Assembly (NCBI GenBank): GCA_038501625.1
Contig: JAZAYU010000224.1
Coordinates: 186,001 to 250,000, forward strand
DNA length: 64,000 nucleotides
Origin: Corbicula japonica
Taxonomy: Eukaryota > Mollusca > Bivalvia > Venerida > Cyrenidae
Direction of reading: 5' to 3'
In this document: positions 1 to 10,672 of the stretch, piece by piece
Numbering within the stretch: the first letter of the stretch is position 1
Layout: every line of letters begins with the position of its first letter
Made by a program: the position numbers and the translations under genes
Notes under the pieces: generated by a model
Told to the model about the DNA's origin: nothing
The model's input: the letters and a program-made list of their open reading frames with translations, nothing else
The model's database searches: none

Positions 1-1060
1 ATGAAGCAGACAGTGCAGCTCCTGATCGGTTAGCATGCCAGCTGATCTGGATCATGAAGCAGACAGTGTAGCTCCTCATCGGTTAGCATGCCAGCTGATC
101 TGGATCATGAAGCAGACAGTGTAGCTCCTCATCGGTTAGCATGCCAGCTGATCTGGATCATGAAGCAGACAGTGTAGCTCCTGATCGGTTAGCATGCCAG
201 CTGATCTGGATCATGAAGCCGACAGTGCAGCTCCTGATCGGTTAGCAGGCCAGCTGATCTGGATCATGTAGCAGACAGTGTAGCTCCTGATTGGTTAGCA
301 TGCCATCTGATCTGGATCATGAAGCCAACAGTGCAGCTCCTGATCGGTTAGCATGCCAGCTGATCTGGATCATGAAGCCGACAGTGCAGCTCCTGATCGG
401 TTAGCAGGCCAGCTGATCTGGATCATGAAGCAGACAGTGCAGCTCCTGTTAGCATGCCAGCTGATCTGGATCATGAAGCAGACAGTGTAGCTCCTGATCG
501 GTTAGCATGCCAGCTGATCTGGATCATGAAGCAGACAGTGCAGCTCCTGATCGGTTAGCATGCCAGCTGATCTGGATCATGAAGCAGACAGTGTAGCTCC
601 TGATCGGTTAGCATGCCAGCTGATCTGGATCATGAAGCAGACAGTGTAGCTCCTGATCGGTTAGCATGCCAGCTGATCTGGATCATGAAGCAGACAGTGT
701 AGCTCCTGATCGGTTAGCATGCCAGCTGATCTGGATCATGAAGCAGACAGTGCAGCTCCTGATCGGTTAGCATGCCAGCTGATCTGGATCATGAAGCAGA
801 CAGTGTAGCTCCTGATCGGTTAGCAGGCCAGCTGATCTGGATCATGAAGCAGACAGTGCAGCTCCTGATCGGTTAGCATGCCAGCTGATCTGGATCATGA
901 AGCAGACAGTGTAGCTCCTGATCGGTAAGCATGCCAGCTGATCTGGATCATGAAGCAGACAGTGTAGCTCCTGATCGGTTAGCATGCCATCTGATCTGGA
1001 TTTACACTATTTGCCCAAGTGATAAAATATATATGTGGAAGAAAGGGTTACGTAATTTTT
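1..1060. repeat. 53-bp satellite array ending in a MITE end
   Basis: About 19 head-to-tail copies of a 53-bp unit fill positions 1 to about 1000 with few substitutions and one short deletion near 445-450. The array starts outside the window. The last unit runs without a break into 1000-1060, which reads like the right end of the piggyBac-type MITE found at 56808-57049 (ctgatctgga, then tacact, then a gaaagggtta end). The unit itself resembles the inner right arm of that MITE. I infer that the satellite grew from a MITE arm. The small ORF that starts in the last unit is not a gene. Confidence 0.9.
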
Positions 1061-1554
1061 ACTACAAAAAAAATCTAATTCTACTAAGCTATAAACTACG
1101 CAGTGCTTGCTATCAAGTTAATGTACAAAAATATTATTAAAAAAACTTTAACAATTGTAATATTCAACAGTACGTAAAAATAATTTCTATTGGAATGGAT
1201 AAAACAATGCTATGTACATGGAAATTAAAATACTCAGTTCATATTTACACTGATTAAGTGTTTAGTTTGCATATACTTTCAAATTTGCATATTATTGGTA
1301 CATTATAAAACAGTTACAAATTCAATAAAACTAAAAATCACTAGATAGAAAAATATGGCAACAACCTATCATCATCATATCAACCTGGGTATTTTGACAA
1401 CACCCACTCTTTGTTCAAAATACCTCCATTACAGTGACATAAATGGTCAGGGTTTCTATAGGAACTTGTTTGTTCAGAAATTGGTAAACTGACGCGTGCA
1501 TTTGTAGCAATTGTCATTACCTTACTTCAGAATTTCATCTGTATCAGTTAACTA

Positions 1555-1770
1555 GATCATCTTAACCCTTATTCTAAATATATGCATTTTTACAAATGTA
1601 CAACCAGAGTAGATCCAGATCAGCTGTCACATCTACGAAATCTGATCAGGATCTGCACTGTTTGCTTTTTTGGTTAGAAATAGCCTAATTAATCAGAAAG
1701 CAAATAGTGTAGATCTTAATCAGATGGCACAGATGTGCTGGCTGATCTGGATCTTCATTACCCATTGTTA
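1555..1770. mobile_element. Decayed copy of the piggyBac-type MITE
   Basis: This stretch carries the family's diagnostic order: gtagatccagatcag, then gatcaggatctgcactg, a central block near gttagaaatagcctaat, then the mirror-image arm ending in gctgatctggatc. The terminal TTAACCC blocks are eroded. It lies downstream of the zinc-finger gene's last exon. Confidence 0.65.
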
Positions 1771-2393
1771 ACAATTCTGGTGACTCTTCAAAAGTCAAAC
1801 AATGCTGTCTATTGTAAAATATGTTGATAACAATGCAAGAAAATAGTTCTGTAAGATCATTATCATAAGGCATGCTATCAAAGCAACTGTATATTCTTTA
1901 CATTGAAGAAAAAAAAGGAAATTAGGTATTGGTTTATAGTCTGGAATCAATCTTACTCACATTTCTGACTACCCCTGATCACTGGATATAAGTCGTTTGT
2001 TAACATTTTAAGTTAATATATTATATTCAGTTTCAAACATTCTTGTGATCTATCCATTTTAAGGCATTTTTTAATAAATCAGCCTTTTCCATTTGAAAAT
2101 AAATGAATATTCAATTTTGTTCCCAAATATTTTGTCAAAGTTAACAAACTTAACCAAATCCATTTTATGCCTCAACAATACTTAAAGCTTTATTTTTTCA
2201 AATTGCTCATATTCTGTAGATAGCAAAAAGAAATCTCATTAACAACACAAATAAATCTGGCCTAATTCATGTGCACTTCAATTCACATTTTCATTTTTAT
2301 CATAATACAAGTTTATTTAAAAAAAAAAAGAAAACAAGAGTAATAACCAAATCATTCTTACACAAATTAATAGATCTGCATAAATGCTTTGCC
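1771..2393 (-). other. Probable 3' UTR and 3' flank of the zinc-finger gene
   Basis: No coding signal is seen. Read on the minus strand, this AT-rich stretch follows the stop codon of the long zinc-finger exon and contains AATAAA hexamers (plus-strand tttatt at 2312-2317 and 2189-2194) that could serve polyadenylation. This is inferred from position and motif only. Confidence 0.35.
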
Positions 2394-2607
2394 TCATTCC
2401 TTTTGTTTACAGGATTTCTGATGTCGAATCAAAGCTTTACGCTTTTTAAACACCTGATTGCAGTTTTCACAAACCGGGTACCTGTACCCTTCCCATCGGG
2501 ATCTCTTCTTCTCAGATTCTTCTTTGCTTGTTTCACTCTCGTCTTCTGCACTGGACTCTTCCTTTTCTTCTTCACTTGTTGCTTCCTCCTCTTCCTCACT
2601 TGACTGC

Positions 2608-2642
<35 letters not shown>

Positions 2643-3718
2643 ATCCTCCGTTTCCTCCTTGATTACATTTCGCGCTCTTCTTGGCATGTTTCTACGCTCT
2701 GGAATAATCTTTGATTTGTCAATCTTAATTTTCACTGAGGTAACAACCTTTTCTTCCTTCACAGGTGAAGAGGTCTTTCTCGGTGATGTTTTCCTTTGTG
2801 ATGTAGTCTTCTCCACTTCCTGTGGGGCACTGCTCTTATTTTTCGATGGGGATCTGCGTCTTGATGGAGATACGTCAGACTTGGAATCAGAATCTTCCGT
2901 GTCTTCCTTTTTAGCCTGATTATTTTTCTTTGGACGGTAAAATAAAGGTGGATCCATTTTGCCGCCATTATGCTTTTTATTATGAAGCCTCAGCTGGATT
3001 TTCTGGGCAAAAGAAACATTACAGAGCTCACATTTGTGTGGTTTCTCATCCATGTGCGTGTACTCGTGCTTGCGTAAACTGGAATTAGAACTGAATGTTT
3101 TACCACAAACTTTGCAGGTAGGTGGACCTTTTGGAGAGGAGTGGTTTTTCTCTGTTTCGCTCCCTCCTTCCCCATGTGTCAATATATGGTTTTTATATTC
3201 CAGTTTTTGAGTGAAAATCATCTTACATTCATCACATTCATAACTGTTCATTCCTAAATGCATATTCATATGTTTTTTCAGACTTTCTTTCGCCAGGAAA
3301 TACTTATTACACATGGTACAATCATACCTTTTGTAGTCATTATTATGCCGTCGCATGTGAATGTGTAAACTCACTTTCCAGCGAAAACTTACGTTACATT
3401 CTTCACACTCATAAATTTGTTCCCCAGTGTGTGTCCGTCGATGGCGGACAAGGTGTGCTCGTGTTAAAAATATATTGTTACACTCATCACATTTAAATTC
3501 CCGATCTACTGAATGTTGCAGTTTAAAATGCTTGTCAAGACTTTCCTTATTGATGAAGATCTGCTGGCAAACTTCGCATTCCTGTTCATCGTACTTTGTT
3601 AATTCATCGTCATCTTCGAACGAATCATACATGGACGTATCTCTCGTGTTCTCTTCATCATATTCCATGTCAGTTCCGTTGTCCCATATCTCACTCATAG
3701 AGTTGTCTTCACTGAATA
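2394..3718 (-). CDS. C2H2 zinc-finger protein, long alternative 3' exon (8 fingers, acidic tail)
   Basis: A large terminal coding exon. An acceptor (ctttcag) precedes 3718 and the frame is open from there; an internal ATG at 3698 would give 434 residues. Counting from that ATG, C2H2 fingers lie at about 41-62, 70-90, 98-118, 127-147, 155-175, 195-215 and 223-243. A basic, Ser-rich linker and a long Glu run (about 345-400) follow, then a final C2HC finger at 410-430. Such proteins normally bind DNA in the nucleus. The exon needs one upstream base to complete its first codon, which matches the donor at 6080, so 7156-6839, 6254-6080 and 3718-2394 would give a 605-residue protein with 10 fingers. 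Alternatively it is a separate gene starting at its own ATG. No orthologue is recognised. Confidence 0.8.
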
Positions 3719-4189
3719 CTGAAAGACGAGAAAAATTTAAGAAATATTTACACTTTTAAAATATATTTACTCTGAAACCTTCACATTTTTGGAAAAAAAG
3801 TAATTGAACATTGAAAAACAAAACAATTATTAAACAACTTTATGTATCTACCAACCTGTGTGTGTTTTTTTTTCATCACACTTAAAATTTACATGCAGAG
3901 GTAACCTCTTTAGGTGTTTATGCTTGCAAAAGATAGCAAACAATCAATGCCAAACTCTTTCATTTCAGTTTATTATTAAGAATGAGTCTGTTGTAAGTAA
4001 AAAAAATAATATTCAGTGGCATGAAATTTGATGTTTTGAAAACTTAAAAAACACAGAACACTGAACAGTTGTTGAGGTGTTGAATAGCCAAATGAAATTC
4101 GGGGATAATGACACTGTAAAATTTTCCATAAACTATTTCATGGGCAAGGGAGGGGATGGGGTAAGAAATGTGATCTCTGAAAACAGTAC

Positions 4190-4325
4190 ATTTAAAAAAA
4201 CTAAATTTCGAGAACAGTCTCAAATCTCAAGCATCTGATTGGCTGAAATGGTAACCAGTTGCCATTTCAGCAAATCAGATGCTTGAGAGATGAGACTGGT
4301 CACCAGCTTTAGTTTTATGATGTCG
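4190..4325. mobile_element. Short hairpin MITE
   Basis: Two arms meet near 4255-4265: aatctcaagcatctgattgg on the left and the matching ccaatc-type arm with agatgcttgagag on the right. Related copies occur at 41225-41340, 60925-61010, 61286-61412 and 62484-62640. It lies just beyond the stop of the short zinc-finger isoform, so on the minus strand it may be part of that 3' UTR. Confidence 0.65.
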
Positions 4326-4333
4326 GACACTGT

Positions 4334-7156
4334 TCAGAAAAGAGAAGCAAGCATACTAGACGGTGGTGACTGTGCCACACTTCCCTCTGTGTTGTTGCTG
4401 TCTTCGTGAGATTTTATGTGCCTCTCGAAGCGCACCCGGTGCTTGAAGGCCTTCTTACACTTGGTACACTTATACGGTGTCACTCCTGCATGCTGAGCCA
4501 GGTGATTTCTCAGATGGTGATGAATGTAAAAAGCCTTCTCACACAAATGACATTTATACGGCTTCTCTCCTGGAAATAAATATATTTAATAAAGTTGTTA
4601 GTTTGAGCATTAGTTATATAAATGCTAAAATGATTTAATAATTGTTTTACATGCTTTTTAGCACTTCATTTACACATTAAAATGAATTTTGTTGTTCTGA
4701 AGACAATTATAATTACTTCACAAAAAAATGGGAAGACCTTATATCAATAAATAACTAACCTCTAGCCATGCTAGTTTCAAAAATTGAAATTTTAACAGGA
4801 GCTTTGACAGCCCTGAAGTGCTAACCTAAATTTATTAAAACAGGCTAACATCAAGATAAGAAAAACTGTTAAGAGAAGATGTCAATGCCAGATTGCTTGA
4901 AGTCAAATGTGTATAAATTTATCCATTCTCTGCAAAGATATTACTTCAAACTGCTATCAGATTGGTGCTAGCTAGTCAAAAGCTGGTCACAATAGCTTAG
5001 GATAAGCATCTAGCCCATGTGAGTTAAATAACATCCCCACATGCAAAGTTTTTACAGAAGCAGTCAATGGTCACTATTGAAGTTAAAAGAAACAAATTGA
5101 AACCCCAACCCTGTATTGGAAAAAAAGAGGGAGGGGGAGAGCCCACATTTTCTTTACATAATTTTTCAATCATTACTCTTGACTGTTCAAAATAATCTCT
5201 GGTCCCATCACACACTAAACTTATTTTCTCCCCCTAGATCCAATGTGATTATTTTTAACTCAAAGGCAATGAAAAAATTTTTTTTAATTGTTATCATGAT
5301 CTACCATGACTTCAGGTCAAAGTTGTTAAGATATGTTAACTGTTTTATTCATGTTAACTTTATTCGTCAAGATTGGTTGAAATCCCTACAGATTTTATGA
5401 AGTTCTACCTAAGAAACAAGATTTTTTTTCTACAACTTTTGACCTTAAAGCCTTAGTGGCTTTGACAATGATGGCCATATTTTTTCGCCACAACATGCCT
5501 ATATCACTGGTGTTCTCTTGTGGAGATTGGTTAAAATTTTGAGGGTTGCTAAGGTATACTCCAAAACTGAACCGAATCTGTGATGGACAGACTAGCAAGG
5601 TGATCACAACGGCGGCAGTTACTACATGTATTCCAACCTCCAAGGTCAAGGACTCAAAACAAAATCTATTATAATCATAGGGTAAGAGCAAAAAGATTTT
5701 TACTGCTTCTTTATTTAGTATCACTTAGAACCATTTTCTTTCACCATAAAAAACTGTTCATCAATAAATAAATGACAAACTTAAATGTATCATATTTGAT
5801 AAAATCAATGGTTGTCTGTAACAAGCAGTACCTGTATGTAGTCTCATGTGTTTGGTCAAGTTGTGTTTCTGAGTGTAACTGTTCCCACACAGCTCAAGGA
5901 CTCAAAACAAAATCTATTATAATCATAGGGTAAGAGCAAAAAGATTTTTACTGCTTCTTTATTTAGTATCACTTAGAACCATTTTCTTTCACCATAAAAA
6001 ACTGTTCATCAATAAATAAATGACAAACTTAAATGTATCATATTTGATAAAATCAATGGTTGTCTGTAACAAGCAGTACCTGTATGTAGTCTCATGTGTT
6101 TGGTCAAGTTGTGTTTCTGAGTGTAACTGTTCCCACACAGCTCACAGGCAAACTTCTTCACCCCATCATGAATCTCGCGATGTCGTCTCATGCTGGCATT
6201 GGAACTGAATGCCTTGTCGCATACATCACAGTGGTGGATGGCAGACACAGGGTTCTAAAAAACATATATTACTGCAAGTTAGGACTTGACTTTTCTTCAC
6301 CCAGCCAGTTTCACATCCATTAGGGGATGTAGCCAATGCCAGTCAAATTGAGAAAATTCATATTGTTTGGCCTTAAAATCTGCTATATTTTATGCAAGTA
6401 CATGCTATATTTTAAGGCAAGTATCTGCTCTATTTTATGCTAGTATCTGCTATATTTTATGCAAGTATCTGCTATATTTTACGCACGTATCTGCTCTATT
6501 TTAAACTAAGTGTGAATACTACTGATCAGTTATACATGTATATCGGAAATGGCAAACCTTCCGGTATCAAAACCTTAGTAAAACATGATATGCAGATGTC
6601 AGGTTGGTGTTTCTTCCTTTATACTATCTTGATTAAGCTATATTGATCTTGAATGTATAAAATATTACACAGAGCATACTGCAACGCCTTCTTTTCTTCC
6701 CAATTAGAGCCTAACATTTATAGCGTTCAATTTGACACAAAGAAAAATAAAAAATTATGAATACAGTACTTGAATGTGATTTTTTTAGTGGCAACTGCTC
6801 ACAAGTTGATTAGTTACCGGATTTTTATTATGGTTTACTTTTCTTGGTGTGTAGGTCACATATCCATTTGCATCCGTCTGTTGCCCAGCACTGTTATCCT
6901 GCTGGTTCCCGTACCCATTCTGAGAGTTCTGGTCAACCATGACTGGTCCCTGGCCCACTGCTGTGTTTGGATACTGCTGTACATAGGCTTGCGTGTTGTA
7001 CTGGTTGTGGGCATAGCTATTGTCATAGTTGTATCCTCCCTGTCCCGAATTAGACACATCATAGTGATATGGTTCTGACTCAAATCTGATTGGTCCAATT
7101 GAACTACCCAGCTGACCATTAAAGGGGGCCACGCTCGCTGCTGGATAGCTCTCCAT
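4334..7156 (-). CDS. C2H2 zinc-finger protein, short isoform (242 aa)
   Basis: Model: join(7156-6839, 6254-6080, 4569-4334), 729 nt. The first coding exon begins after an acceptor at 7173 and I chose the ATG at 7156, although the frame is open a little further upstream. Residues 1-106 are a low-complexity region rich in Gln, Asn, Gly and Tyr. Four C2H2 fingers follow at about 115-135, 143-163, 171-191 and 199-219, with canonical linkers (HTGEKPYKC spans the last intron). The product ends with a Ser-rich tail of 23 residues. Intron phases agree (0, then 1) and all boundaries are GT/AG. The likely role is nuclear nucleic-acid binding. A non-coding first exon must lie further up, but I could not place it. 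The last exon competes with 3718-2394 for the same donor. Confidence 0.8.
5646..6144. repeat. 248-bp tandem duplication with a truncated finger-exon copy
   Basis: Positions 5646-5896 and 5894-6144 are near-identical direct copies at an offset of 248 bp. The unit holds intron DNA plus the donor-side part of the zinc-finger exon 6254-6080. The second genomic copy is the complete exon. The first (5832-5893) has only the last 62 coding bases and its donor, with no acceptor. The junction shows a short shared tca, as expected for a replication-type duplication. The near-absence of divergence suggests a recent event or an assembly error. Confidence 0.9.
6379..6505. repeat. Short tandem repeat in a zinc-finger intron
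   Basis: About five copies of a 22-27 bp unit with core ctgctatattttatgcaagt. No coding or regulatory meaning is apparent. Confidence 0.75.
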
Positions 7157-8349
7157 TCTTTTTCTTAGATCTCTGCAACAAAAAGCAATCACAGTTATGT
7201 ATTGTTTTCTAATACTCAGGACTTTGAACATGTGACACTGATCTAGAGCAATTGCATTTCTGACTTTGAAATACTTCTGTTCAGTGTCATCCATTCAAAA
7301 GTCCTGACTAGATATTAAAACATAAAGCCCCTGTTTTTGTACATGTATTTTCCAAAAACACATTGATTCACAATGGAACTTAGAAAAAACTCAGAGTCAA
7401 ATTATAAAAAGATAACTACCATTTCACTTTACTGGTACCTCCCTCTTGAAAATTAAGGAATAAAAGAGTTTGACAAACATTATGTATGCCAATATGTTGC
7501 AAACAGGGATTTCCCCAGGCAATTATGGCATACAGGCGCCAGGATGCCTTAATTTCTAAACTAACATTTGCTGGACGCTTATAATCTGCCGGTATGCCAT
7601 AAATCCTGGCCGGGATGCTTTAAAATTAAAAAAAACAAGGTCAATAAACATGTCAGATTACGAAACCTTCTCGCCGATTTCAAGCGTTTCTCTGATATTG
7701 TTAAGCGTCTACTGTACAAGATCACTCATTACAATATTTAATGAGCATCTGCTGTGTATCAGAAGTCGGATAGTTAGATGAGAAGACGGTCGTAAATCAA
7801 CCAATTAAGAACAGATTATCCCGGCAGTTATGATGGCCTAAATAAGATTAAAATCGGTATATTGTTCTTTGATGACCTGCTAACCGTGAAGAGTTGTGAG
7901 CATGTAAGTGGTAAATTTATGATAATCTTGTCACTATTATTAACAGGCGATTACTGAAGGTTTATTATAACAAATTATAACAAAAAATGAAGACGATTTT
8001 AAAGCAATTTGATGTTATAAAAGTATTAACTGTACATCTTTAAATGCTGTCCATATCAGTAAATGGCCATTCTATTGAACATGTTGACTTTTCAACATGT
8101 ATTAAATTGTGGCATAATCATTATGACAAGAACAGGTCTGCAATCAAGGGCTGTGTATCTAGTGTGAGATATGTTGCAACAAGAGACAATTGTGGCATGT
8201 TTTTTTAGACTGATGTACATAAAAAATATCAAGCAACAACTGTTTTGTATTAAATACAATACAATAGCAAGTCTGTGGCAGTTAAAAAATGTTCTTTGTC
8301 GTATTTCAATAAAACTTAGAAAACTATGTTGCTTTGTGCTAAATATATA

Positions 8350-9733
8350 TTAAAGGAGTATATGACAATAAGTTCTAACGGACAGAATTTTTTAAAACTT
8401 TGCACAATTAAAGAGAATTCCTTCACAAACAAAATGATATAAAGAAAAATATAGCTTTCCAGGCTTGTTTTTGAGTAATCGCTCATTATTAGACCCCTCT
8501 ATACGGCCATTTTGAAGGGATTTTGAGAAAACGCACATATATCTTTTAAATGATTGTTACATCTGGAATTCCTAATCAACACCTTATATCTATGCATTTT
8601 TTTGTTTGGAATTATGTGTATGTATGGTTTTGGGTGGAATTATGTGATATTTTTTTATATATTTTAAGAAAAAACTTTGAAAATGACCAAAATATCCAAC
8701 AAAAAAAGGGAGACAATTCAGTCTCTGACTGGAAAAAAATCTATATATCTTTTTTTGTAACGGACAGATTTTTTTAAACTCCATAAAATGACACAGTATA
8801 TATTTCTAAACAAAACAAAAACAAAAAAAACAGGGGCATCCAGGCTTAATTTTTTACTATATTCCTTCAAAGTTGGTCATATAAGTAAAAAATATCTCTA
8901 ATTTTAATTCAATTCTACAAATATCCATCATAACATGTATAAATAGTTTTATAACATGCTCATCAAAACTAATTTCATATTTTGAAAGAAATAACTATTT
9001 CTTTATCAAGAATTACATTACAGTTACCACATTTCTTTCATAAAATTCCCACAAATGCAGCCCTGAGTGCTGCCAAAGTTTCCATACATATCGAAAAACA
9101 ACAAACACTGAAAATGAATGAAAATCATATAACAATCCCTAAATCTTATGATCCATTAAGTAATTATACAATTTCTGAACAACAGATTTAAGAGATGTTA
9201 CTCTAGGTTTGCCTGTGTCAAGTTTCTTACCAAACAGCTGAGACAATCCATCTAACCCACGACGAGAGACAGCAAGTTTTATATGACTCAAATTCAAACC
9301 GGATGCTGCAATTTTCTTTGCCATTTGACATGAAAGTATTTTCTGTTTGGTTAAAAATTCAAGAGAATCAAAATTAACATCAGTCATTTTCACATGAAAG
9401 TAACATTATCTACTTCGGACGTCAAATTATCCGAAACACTTGAATCATTGTCAGGGCAAATTATCGAACCAAATAATTTACGTTTCTTTACAGCTTGGTG
9501 ATTTCCATCACTAACAAACCTGCCCTTCTTGTTTTTCTCGCGTGAGGCCATTCTCACGGACGACTACTTTGTGAGAAATAATTTGAAATATTTAATCGAT
9601 TGATTTTACGCAACAGTCGAAGTACTAACGTTACTAATTTAAAACTAACACCTTTCACTGAGAAAAATACATTTCGTTAAACTAGCGCTTGCGCAGAAAT
9701 ATGCGCGTAAACTATTGTAATATACTCCTTTAA
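8350..9733. mobile_element. 1.38-kb DNA transposon with terminal inverted repeats and flanking TATA
   Basis: The left end begins TTAAAGGAGTATAT at 8350 and the right end is its inverse, ending CTCCTTTAA at 9733. The match extends about 23 bases with one mismatch (next bases gacaata against tacaata). TATA sits at 8346-8349 and 9734-9737, fitting a TA or TATA target duplication. Near the left end, a block at 8370-8480 recurs in degraded form at 8755-8870. The right half holds a split ORF on the minus strand. It looks non-autonomous. The superfamily is not recognised. Confidence 0.75.
9139..9551 (-). pseudogene. Frameshifted small ORF inside the transposon, exonuclease-tail-like
   Basis: Two overlapping minus-strand frames appear to have been one reading frame. 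The upstream part starts at the ATG at 9551 with a Lys/Arg-rich N-terminus and stops at 9390. The downstream part is open from about 9393, with an ATG at 9387, and ends at 9139. A one-base slip near 9390 would join them into about 135 residues. The second part contains KIAASGL, RRGLDGL and KPRVT blocks that resemble, from memory, the C-terminal tail of DEDD-type exonuclease domains in some metazoan and transposon proteins; no catalytic part is present. Function unknown, assignment weak. Confidence 0.4.
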
Positions 9734-10194
9734 TATACATTGTATTTGTAAGATGCACCACATCAACCATGTGAAAACATTTTGCATGTCACGCGCTGGA
9801 TGCCAGGATGCCTTAAAATTTTTCTGGGGAAGGTCCTGGTTGCAAATAATTTCAAAATATTAAATATAAAACTACTAAACCATGACAAGTTTACTCAGTT
9901 GATATTGAGTTCATGAAACCAAAATTTTACAAGGACGCTTAAACACTTGGGTACAAAACACACTTCCAAGTTCAAGAATCAATCTTCTTACTACAATTAA
10001 AACTTACATCATTTAGCAGAACTGACAACTGTCAAAATCATCCAATTTTCAAGAGGCTATCATTTCTTATAAAAAAGATCACTTATTTCCTCTCCCTGAT
10101 TCTCCATGGGTCTTATGAATAAAAATCTTCATAAAGAATGCATTGTATACATATATTGCCAATGATGCATAAGAATATTCATAGATTTTTAATG

Positions 10195-10407
10195 TAACCC
10201 TTTCCTACATAAATACGCATTTTTTAAGCATGTGCTATCAGTGTAGATCCAGATCAGCCGTGTCATCTTATCAGGATCTGCACTGGTCGCATTTTGGTGA
10301 GAAAAAAACTAAAAATCAAAAAAGCACAGTGCAGATCCTGATCAGATGGCACAGATGTACACTCTTAACCCACGCATTAAAGTTGTGTCTATGGAGGAAA
10401 GGGTTAA
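10195..10407. mobile_element. piggyBac-type MITE copy
   Basis: The ends read TAACCCTTTCC at 10195 and GGAAAGGGTTAA ending at 10407, with the internal palindrome arms typical of the family (compare 56808-57049). Confidence 0.75.
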
Positions 10408-10672
10408 AATAACAATGCCAAAGGGATGTTGCAGCATGTGATTAAAACAAACATGGTTTGTTTTTCTATTTTGTTTTTGAAGTTAGTATAAACAAATCTG
10501 AAGATTAAGCTTTAAAATAACAAATACCGTTTGCTTCAGGGGAGTCATGTTTGAGAACAAAAAAAAAAGCATGGAAGATAAGAGATCTTTTTAATCACAT
10601 TTTAGAATTTCGTGCCTTCTATAATATAATTAAAGTTTTGTTGAATGTTTGACTAAACAGTAAACCTGATCT

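Larger units (their letters stand above)
7505..9842. mobile_element. Possible outer repeat unit interrupted by a younger transposon
   Basis: The left end reads gatttccccagg followed by a block rich in ggatgcc; the right end reads ggatgcc, then ttctggggaaggtcc, roughly the inverse. The ends are imperfect and no target duplication is clear, so calling this one element is tentative. The well-defined element 8350-9733 lies inside it. Confidence 0.35.

Noticed and set aside
2458..2919. Ser-rich plus-strand ORF
   Set aside because: Antisense shadow of the Glu-rich tail of the zinc-finger protein.
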